DNA of 64,000 nt from Zopfochytrium polystomum (taxonomy: Eukaryota; Chytridiomycota; Chytridiomycetes; Chytridiales; Chytridiaceae), in assembly GCA_025765615.1 (NCBI GenBank), contig JAIVFJ010000095.1:1-64000 (forward strand), written 5' to 3'. Positions within the stretch are counted from its first letter, which is position 1. Each line of letters opens with the position of its first letter. Below the pieces are notes generated by a model that saw nothing but the letters and a program-made list of their open reading frames with translations, was not told the DNA's origin and ran no database searches. A program made the translations under genes and the position numbers. Below, in pieces: positions 57,026-64,000 of this stretch.

Positions 57026-57139
57026 GGAACTGACTGGTTAGCAGCAAGAGGCACAAGTCGGACCCAAACCTATTGTGACTGTCAGTTATTGTTCTCACAA
57101 TGCCCAAGGGAGAGCGAGCCACCACCAATGCAGACCTGG
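57026..57139 (+). mobile_element. Copia LTR fragment (copy C)
   Basis: 114 bp match to 28,067-28,180 (GGAACTGACTGGTTAGCAGC onward), ending abruptly. Confidence 0.75.
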
Positions 57140-57569
57140 AGATTTGAGCCTGCTTCCTATGTCAAAGGCAGCCTCGTTGCCGCCGTTGATGCAGCTTACA
57201 CTAAGTCGGGTAAGCCGAAAGGCCTATAATCTGAATCCAACAAATAGGGTTAGGTGAAGACAGCGGTGATACTAGCTTTGCTTTCCAAGGCTTCGCCAGC
57301 GAGGACAATACGATTAGAATCACACTCAATGGGTTCAGAGAAATGTTGGACCAGGACAGCTCACAGCAGCTCCAGGTCAGCTGACTGTGGTCTGAACCAA
57401 TGTTGAACCAGGGACTGTTAGATTTGAAATGCACCTGATGATTTCAAATCATCTTTCCTCTGTGGGAAGACTGGTCACTGCACACAGACCTCTGGACAGA
57501 CCTTGGTTGATTTGAAATGCTCCTGAATATTTCAAATCACTGTCCCTCTGTGGGAAGGGGTTTACAACA

Positions 57570-57882
57570 TGTCAGGAACATGGCAGGACAGGACAAGGCA
57601 TGGCATACAAGGAACTGAGAGGAGTGATGATTGTATTGGAAACAATAATTCACTTGAGGGATGGGACAAGTCCCCCATCCCCCTTTTATACCTTTTGAGA
57701 GTCTTCCTTGTCAAGACTCAAAGAATGTTCCAGAAAGAGCAATTAGTAATACAATGATACCAATGATACCAATGACAACAAGACAAGTCAGGAAAGCAAA
57801 GAAGGTTCCAGAAGGTTCCACAAGGTTCCATGAAGGAATGTTCTAGAAGGTTCCAGAAGGTTCCAGAGGGTGATTCATAACA
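57570..57882 (-). mobile_element. 3' LTR of the chromodomain gypsy element
   Basis: 313 bp; reverse complement of the LTR family at 48,104, with extra copies of the GGAACCTTCT unit. TATAAAAG on the minus strand at about 57,685-57,692. The stop codon of the integrase frame touches its outer end (57,883), and a purine-rich tract (AAAAGGGGGAGATGA on the minus strand) sits just before it, as expected for the plus-strand primer. Confidence 0.85.
57820..57872 (-). promoter_or_regulatory. Regular heat-shock-element-like array in 3' LTR
   Basis: On the minus strand GAAccTTCtgGAAccTTCtaGAAcaTTC gives six alternating GAA/TTC units in perfect 5-bp steps, followed after 8 bp by a second cluster (GAAccTTGtgGAAccTTCtgGAAccTTC, reaching about 57,780). 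Confidence 0.65.
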
Positions 57883-59253
57883 TCATCTCCCCCTTTTAGG
57901 CCTCTTCTGCAACTTGGTGGGGTACCTGGTCTTGAACTTGAGCAGAAGGTCTTGGCAGTGAGTGAGGTTTGACTCAGGTTCCCAGGTGTTGTCAGCATCT
58001 GAGTAACCTTTCCACTTAACAAGGAACTTGAGTGTCCTTCCAAACCACTTGGCATCCAAGATTTGTTCAACCTCAAATTCCTCTTCACCTTCTACCTCAA
58101 CTGGAGGAGGAGGAGGAACAACTCTGCCTGGAATGGAGTTGGCCACAAACTTCTCCAAAAGGCTGACATGGAAAACTGGGTGGATCTTCATGGATGCAGG
58201 GAGATCCAGCTTGAAGGTGACTGGATTCATTTGCTCCAAGATCTTGAAAGGTCCCAACTTGAGGTTGTCTAGCTTGGGACTTGGTCTTTTGGTCTGCAAG
58301 TTCTTCCCCAGAAGCCAAACTTGCTGACCCACAGCAAGGTCATGGTCCATTCTGCGAGTGTTGGCAAATCTTGAGGCATCTTCGTGGGCTCGCTTCAGGG
58401 TGGAGTCCAGGAAGGTGCTGATGATCTTGAGCTTATGCAAGTGGGAAGCCACAGCAGGAGCTTGGACATTGGATAGGATCTCTTGTCCCAAAAGATCTCC
58501 TCTTGGATTGAAGCCATAGGTTGCAAAGAAAGGAAATAGCTGGGTGCTTGAGTGGAGAGAATTGTTGAGAGCAAATTCTGCCAGCAGAAGGAGGGTGGGC
58601 CAATCATCCTGTTGATAGCTGACATAGCACCTCAAATACTGCTCCAGGGTCTGGTTTGTGCTTTCTGTTTGTCCATCAGTCTGAGGGTGATAAGCAGTTG
58701 ACAGTTGAGACTTGATTCCAAGGGCTGCTGTGAGTGCTTTCCAAAATTGAGATCTGAACTGAGGTCCTCTGTCACTGATGATTGACTGAGGCAGCCCATG
58801 GAGCCTGAATATGTGCTGCAAAAACAGGTCTGCTGTTCCTTGTGCATCTATATTCTCAGTGCAGGGGATGAAATGGACCAACTTTGTCCTTCTGCAGGTG
58901 ACAACAAGGATAGAGTCAAAACCATGGGATGGGGGCAGTTTCACAATGAAGTCCATGGATATTGATGACCAAGGGCTGATGGCAATTGGGAGTGGCTCCA
59001 GAAGTCCATAGGGCTTGTGTCTGCTGGATTTGTTTCTTTGACAGGTTTCACAGCTGCTGACATAGTTCTTGATGTACTTCCTCATGCCTGGCCAGTAGAA
59101 GTCTCTGGAAACAAGCTCATATGTCTTGTGCTCTCTTGGGTGTCCAGTTGTTGCCGCATCATGCCTTGTCTTGAGTATCTCAAGTTTTTCCTCTTCTTGG
59201 CTGATTTGAATCTTGTGAGGCTTGGGGTCCTTGGAAATAGCATGGGCCCACAC
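57883..59253 (-). CDS. Ty3/gypsy chromovirus integrase with chromodomain (5'-truncated Pol)
   Basis: 456 codons. Zinc HHCC motif: H31, H38, C68, C71 (H-x6-H-x29-C-x2-C). The DDE core has D101 (SMDFIVKLP), D161 (SDRGPQF) and E197 (DGQTESTNQ). The GPF/Y-like region (KLGPFKILE) and a C-terminal chromodomain (EVEQILDAKWFG, FLVKWKGYSDADNTWEP) follow. The chromodomain steers integration to modified histone H3. Reverse transcriptase and RNase H of this copy are missing: upstream sits a SINE tail and then LINE sequence. The frame upstream of 59,253 is already shifted, so the first codon used here is not a real start. This end of Pol is intact and runs into the LTR. Confidence 0.9.
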   Translation of the reverse strand: MWAHAISKDPKPHKIQISQEEEKLEILKTRHDAATTGHPREHKTYELVSRDFYWPGMRKYIKNYVSSCETCQRNKSSRHKPYGLLEPLPIAISPWSSISMDFIVKLPPSHGFDSILVVTCRRTKLVHFIPCTENIDAQGTADLFLQHIFRLHGLPQSIISDRGPQFRSQFWKALTAALGIKSQLSTAYHPQTDGQTESTNQTLEQYLRCYVSYQQDDWPTLLLLAEFALNNSLHSSTQLFPFFATYGFNPRGDLLGQEILSNVQAPAVASHLHKLKIISTFLDSTLKRAHEDASRFANTRRMDHDLAVGQQVWLLGKNLQTKRPSPKLDNLKLGPFKILEQMNPVTFKLDLPASMKIHPVFHVSLLEKFVANSIPGRVVPPPPPVEVEGEEEFEVEQILDAKWFGRTLKFLVKWKGYSDADNTWEPESNLTHCQDLLLKFKTRYPTKLQKRPKRGR

Positions 59254-59398
59254 ACTGTCAGGAAGCAGTGGAAGGTGTGTCTTGGATGGTGGGTGAAACC
59301 ATCTCCCCCTTCAGGTGCAAGGTCTGTCCTTCTGTGCTCATCAGCAGTGGGGCTTGAACTCTTGACTGGGAACTGTGATTCTTGAATCCTTGACTGAG

Positions 59399-59400
<2 letters not shown>

Positions 59401-59435
<35 letters not shown>

Positions 59436-59577
59436 TTCCAGCTCCAGAGGGTCTGGCAGGAAGAGAAAGAGCCATCAACAGTGAACTGTAATGGACTTCG
59501 TCCAGGTATCACCTCAGCAAACCCACCCCATGCGCTACGGACTTACAGGGTCGTTAGGCATCTCCACCGCACATAAA
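59401..59577 (-). mobile_element. 5'-truncated SINE copy with 34-base A tail
   Basis: Matches the 3' half of the SINE at 45,545-45,837 (TGTAAGTCCGTAG, GATGGC.CTTTCTCTTCCTG, TGGAACAA) and ends in 34 A (T on + at 59401-59434). The tRNA head is missing, as in typical LINE-driven truncation. The long pure A-run suggests recent insertion. Confidence 0.85.
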
Positions 59578-59719
59578 GCCACAATGATCAAAGGAGAAGG
59601 GGAAAACACAGAATCAAGAAAAAAGAGAAGTGAGTCTGAAGGAGGTCAGTGTAAGAGAGGGGAGCAGCTGTGAAAAGTCAGAGGGTTGGGATAAGTCAGA
59701 TTAGGCTACAGCCCATGTC

Positions 59720-62528
59720 AAGATTGAGAAGGGCAACAGTGGCTCAGTGAACGTCAGGGGGCTCAGCAGGAGATGGGTGACGAGTGGCTCTTACTTGTTG
59801 GCGTGAGGAGAGTTGTATTGTGTGGTGAAGCCAGATAATGCCTGCAACAAGTTTTATGCGGCTGAGGTAGTGGTCAATCCATCTGGAAGAAGCCTTGGTG
59901 CGCAAAAGCCAGATGCCTGGGCAAGTGTCAGTGGAGTGCCAGCGACTACACGTGGTGCAGCGAGGTTGAGAGGGTTGTGAGGAGCTGTTACGAGTTCTGT
60001 GGGATGATGGAGTGGGAGGGAGGGAAGAGTTGATGTTTGGAGAAGACAGTGAGTGAGAGGCTGTGGAACGAGGGTGAGAGGCCTGGGAATTTGGTGGAGG
60101 GGATCTGCGGGGCTTGGAGCGCTTGTCAGAAGGCTTGATGGACTTTGACTTCTCCCAAGAGATAGTGTCGTTGCAACGGGGGATCCAAATAAGTCAATGG
60201 GAATCAAGAAGGAGCTGACGGAAAGCGGTGACAAGGGTTTTAAGGACAGAGGCAGCAGGGTTACAAAACGTGACAATAAGGTGTTATAAAAGGATTGAGG
60301 GGTGAAGTCACGAAGGAGGGAGGCAAAATTGATACAAGATTGATGATCAATGAGAAATTCAAGGCAGGAGAGCCAGTAAATGGGATGGGCTTGGGGAGGA
60401 GAGCGACCATGAGGTGCAGGAGGAACAGAGGAGGAAAGAGTTGATGGAGGGAATCAGAGAGAGGAGATGTGTTGAGCTTGCTGTGTGGATGGGGACTAAT
60501 TAGTTTGAGGGGAAGAGTTTCTCAAAGGTGTGAACCACTCCAAGATTGTCAAGTCGAAAAGTCAGGGGCAGGGGAAGCTTTTCAGTGATGGTGAGGGCAG
60601 CAAGGAGAGCAGCAATTTCAGCAGTTGTGGAAGAGGCAGAGAGTGGAGGGAGGGCAAAAGAAAATTCAAAGTTAAGCTCAAGGCAAACAACAGAGCCAGC
60701 CATGAAGCCCTCCTTGCAAAGGGAGCCATCAGTGTCAAAGGTCAAGGATGGGTGGGTATGAGCAAGGTCAGCAGGGAGGAGGGGCACGTCCATTGAAAGT
60801 GGAGTGGCGGGAGGTGAGGAGTGGGAAAGGTGTGGGTGTGAAAACGGTGGTTGGGGAAGGCGAGTTAACAAAGAAGATGGACTGGGAGGGTTGAGTTGCA
60901 GTAGCGGTTGTGCGGCTGCTGATGGGAACTGTGTAGGTGGAGTGGCAAGGGAGGTTGGATTTTAGGGAGAGATGTGCTTGCTGCAGGGGTAAGAGAATGG
61001 GGGGAGCCAATGGGGCGGCCAAGGCATTGGACCAAGTGGAAATTGTGGGAGGAAGGGTGAAGGTGTTCAGGGAGCCTGGAAGGCGTTGGGGGTTTGGGAG
61101 CGTGTGAGTTCATTTAACAATGCAGAAGAATTCCACTTGTGGTGGGGTCATCAGATGGAAAAAACTGCCACACGCAAGGGGGGGATGGTGAAGGGGATCC
61201 AAAGAAGGTGGGTAAAAGGGATTGTAAAGAGGACCATCAGGAGGGCTGTGGTAAAAGACTGGAGAGCCAAAGGTGGGAGCAGCGAAAATAAAGGTCTTAA
61301 TGATGTGGTACACTTCACAGAGTTTGTCAGGAAGAGAGCTGTCTTTATAGGAAGGACTGGTGAGGCGGAAGTCAAAAAGTTGTTCAAAAAAGAAGCCTGA
61401 GTGGGAAGCACTTTGAGAAAAATATGCCAAGGAACTAATGAGTTGATGGAGTGAGCGTGAACAGAAAATAGGGGTGGACCAGAGTATTGGAAGGATGTGT
61501 GTTGGTTAAAAAGGAGGGAATGAGAGACTTGGTGAAGTGTTTTTTTGGCTGGGACAAGGGTAAGGGATGTGAGAAAACTGGAGTTCCAGAGGTCAGGTCA
61601 AGTTGGAGGCAGTGCATCATGATACAGCTTATGTGGCCAATGAGAGAGGGGGAGTTCAAGCGAGAGTTGAGGTCAGCAATCATGTCAGGGCAGTATTCAT
61701 TGTAAAAGTCAGGGAAGTTATGGGTCATGGGGTGATGGAGGAGTGCATTGGGAAAATAGGTGCAGTAGCCAACCAGGTGTTTGAAAGTTTTGTGACAGAG
61801 TGTGGTGAGGTTGTTGAGGAAAGTACGGGGGAGAATGGCAGTTTTCCACAGAAAGCGGACACGTGGGAGGAGAACGTTACAGGTGAGGTAAGAAGCAATT
61901 TTGTCACCCATCTTTTTGTGTTTGATAATGTTGAGGAAATTGGTGGTGGTGGAAAGGATTTGCTGCCGTGCTGCTGAGCTCGTACCGTCTGCTGTGAAGT
62001 AGTTGCCTAGGTGTCGAAAGATGGTGTTTGGGGGGTGGATGGGAAGGACTGTGGTGCCCCAGTTGATGGTGGTTGCGGGGTGTTGACAGCAGAGATGAAG
62101 ATTTTCTTGGTGTTAGACTTGATGTTGTTATGTGACTGGTACTCAAAGAGCAGGTTGGCCGGAAGCTGCAGATCCTCCAAGGTGCTGGAGAGGGTGTTGG
62201 TGTTGTCGACAAGGACAAAGCCAGTAACAGAAACAGGGGTGGGGGGTTGAAGAATTGGACAGGGAAGTTACGAGGGGTGGGAACTGAGAAAATGAAACTG
62301 GTGGTACAACGATCAAGAACGCAAAGAACAGGGTCCCAAAGATACGCCAATCAAGGGGTCCCTCAAGGGAGCCTTGCTGAATCATAGTGCCAATGGGGAA
62401 GAAAGGGGATGGGCCAAAAGCTGTGATGACAGAGGAACAAAAACGACGTTGGTAATTGACACGCATGCAAACATAAGAAGAGAGGAGGTGAATACGTTCC
62501 CAGGAGGCAATGAGGCCAGCAACAGGGA
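59720..62528 (-). mobile_element. RNase H-type LINE, minus copy (left arm plus centre of palindrome)
   Basis: In minus orientation: RT pieces (GTMIQQGSLEGPLDW, a degraded active site GFVLVDNTNTLSSTLEDLQ), a thumb/linker frame at 61,435-61,911 (PRVRFLWKTAILPRTFLNNLTTL...HNFPDFYNEYCPDMIADLN), an insert, RNase H at 60,500-60,871, and the C-terminal tail (60,276 to about 59,720). Frameshifts separate the blocks and the Cys/His motif seen at 27.4 kb is deleted. 59,720-61,193 is the left arm of the inverted repeat. Confidence 0.8.
60500..60871 (-). CDS. LINE RNase H domain, left copy
   Basis: 123-codon frame with RNase HI landmarks: TFDTDGSL (first Asp), SASSTTAEIAALLAAL (Glu) and FRLDNLGVVHTFEKL (third acidic). 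Present in non-LTR elements of the Tad/I group to remove RNA after priming. Identical at protein level to the right copy at 62,851-63,222. Confidence 0.75.
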   Translation of the reverse strand: MLTRLPQPPFSHPHLSHSSPPATPLSMDVPLLPADLAHTHPSLTFDTDGSLCKEGFMAGSVVCLELNFEFSFALPPLSASSTTAEIAALLAALTITEKLPLPLTFRLDNLGVVHTFEKLFPSN

Positions 62529-64000
62529 CTTCACCATCCCCCCCTTGCGTGTGGCAGTTTTTTCCATCTGATGACCCCACCACAAGTGGAATTCTTCTGC
62601 ATTGTTAAATGAACTCACACGCTCCCAAACCCCCAACGCCTTCCAGGCTCCCTGAACACCTTCACCCTTCCTCCCACAATTTCCACTTGGTCCAATGCCT
62701 TGGCCGCCCCATTGGCTCCCCCCATTCTCTTACCCCTGCAGCAAGCACATCTCTCCCTAAAATCCAACCTCCCTTGCCACTCCACCTACACAGTTCCCAT
62801 CAGCAGCCGCACAACCGCTACTGCAACTCAACCCTCCCAGTCCATCTTCTTTGTTAACTCGCCTTCCCCAACCACCGTTTTCACACCCACACCTTTCCCA
62901 CTCCTCACCTCCCGCCACTCCACTTTCAATGGACGTGCCCCTCCTCCCTGCTGACCTTGCTCATACCCACCCATCCTTGACCTTTGACACTGATGGCTCC
63001 CTTTGCAAGGAGGGCTTCATGGCTGGCTCTGTTGTTTGCCTTGAGCTTAACTTTGAATTTTCTTTTGCCCTCCCTCCACTCTCTGCCTCTTCCACAACTG
63101 CTGAAATTGCTGCTCTCCTTGCTGCCCTCACCATCACTGAAAAGCTTCCCCTGCCCCTGACTTTTCGACTTGACAATCTTGGAGTGGTTCACACCTTTGA
63201 GAAACTCTTCCCCTCAAACTAATTAGTCCCCATCCACACAGCAAGCTCAACACATCTCCTCTCTCTGATTCCCTCCATCAACTCTTTCCTCCTCTGTTCC
63301 TCCTGCACCTCATGGTCGCTCTCCTCCCCAAGCCCATCCCATTTACTGGCTCTCCTGCCTTGAATTTCTCATTGATCATCAATCTTGTATCAATTTTGCC
63401 TCCCTCCTTCGTGACTTCACCCCTCAATCCTTTTATAACACCTTATTGTCACGTTTTGTAACCCTGCTGCCTCTGTCCTTAAAACCCTTGTCACCGCTTT
63501 CCGTCAGCTCCTTCTTGATTCCCATTGACTTATTTGGATCCCCCGTTGCAACGACACTATCTCTTGGGAGAAGTCAAAGTCCATCAAGCCTTCTGACAAG
63601 CGCTCCAAGCCCCGCAGATCCCCTCCACCAAATTCCCAGGCCTCTTACCGTCGCTTCCCAGCCTCTCACTCACTGTCTTCTCCGATCGTCAACCCTTACC
63701 TCTCACCCACTCCATCATCCCACGGAACTCAAAAAAGCCCTTCACATGTAGTCACCAGCACTCCACTGACACTTGCCCAGGCATCTGGCTTTTGTGCACC
63801 AAGGCTTCTTCCAGATGGATTGACCACTAACCTCAGCGCACAAAACTTGTTGCAGGCATCATCTGGCTTCACCATGCCAACACGCAAGAGCCACTCGTCG
63901 CCCATCTCCTGCTGAGCCCCCTGACATTCACTAGGCCCACTCTTGCCTTTCACAATCTTGACATGGGCAGTAGCCTAATCTGACTTATCCCAACCCTCTG
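62529..64000 (+). mobile_element. RNase H-type LINE, plus copy (right arm of palindrome)
   Basis: Starts abruptly at 62,529 and is the mirror of 61,193 leftward (paired positions sum to 123,722 through at least 60,276/63,446). It encodes the same RNase H and tail on the plus strand and runs past the window end. Outside about 60,060/63,660 the arms start to differ by substitutions and small indels. Confidence 0.85.
62851..63222 (+). CDS. LINE RNase H domain, right copy
   Basis: Same 123 residues as the left copy, with the DTDGS, TAE and LDN acidic positions kept. Upstream RT sequence is absent in this copy because it begins at the palindrome junction. Confidence 0.75.
   Translation: MLTRLPQPPFSHPHLSHSSPPATPLSMDVPLLPADLAHTHPSLTFDTDGSLCKEGFMAGSVVCLELNFEFSFALPPLSASSTTAEIAALLAALTITEKLPLPLTFRLDNLGVVHTFEKLFPSN

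Noticed and set aside
1..64000. CRISPR arrays, bacterial operons, ribosome-binding sites, rRNA genes
   Set aside because: None seen; gene structure is eukaryotic throughout, and the repeats lack the spacer pattern of CRISPR.

Overview
The window looks like nuclear DNA of a filamentous or zoosporic fungus. Supporting features are short GT-AG introns (about 45-75 nt, several confirmed by reading frame), a DUF1996 gene, an intron-rich SPT6, Sel1-repeat kinases, a NACHT STAND protein and a chromodomain Ty3/gypsy element with a Tf1-like primer site. An early-diverging fungus such as a chytrid is my best guess, but the sequence alone does not prove it.

Layout. 0-8.2 kb is a patchwork: the end of a WD40 gene, a DUF1996 gene, and four transporter, arrestin or protease genes that have all lost their 5' parts. 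8.2-16.3 kb is a retroelement nest: a 2-kb direct repeat, poly(A)-tailed minus-strand elements, and a LINE with an open RT frame joined to telomere-like TTAGGG units. 16.7-25.2 kb is the most interesting host segment. It holds an inverted broken kinase copy, a predicted pseudokinase with an N-terminal MLKL/HeLo-like helical bundle and coiled coil, and next to it a predicted active TKL kinase with a long Sel1 array. 25.4-28.9 kb has a truncated acyl-CoA ligase, copia and LINE fragments, a copia LTR and a MITE. 29.7-40.9 kb is ordinary host DNA: two hypothetical genes, a small membrane protein, SPT6 (19 exons) and a peroxiredoxin-like gene. 41.7-48.7 kb is broken copia elements, a SINE with a 16-bp target duplication, and a gypsy LTR. 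48.9-55.7 kb carries a 1,918-residue STAND protein (helical N-terminus, EF-hand, NACHT, propeller-like C-terminus) and a truncated tandem copy of its N-terminus. 56-64 kb is a 5'-truncated chromodomain gypsy element and two LINE copies placed head to head as a large palindrome.

How they may work together. The MLKL-like pseudokinase, the adjacent TKL-Sel1 kinase and the NACHT receptor have the part types of a regulated cell-death or non-self-recognition pathway (sensor, kinase, membrane-acting executor). That link is inference from domain architecture and proximity; no functional evidence is in the sequence. SPT6 and the peroxiredoxin are housekeeping genes. Several apparent frameshifts lie in or near homopolymers and could be assembly errors.
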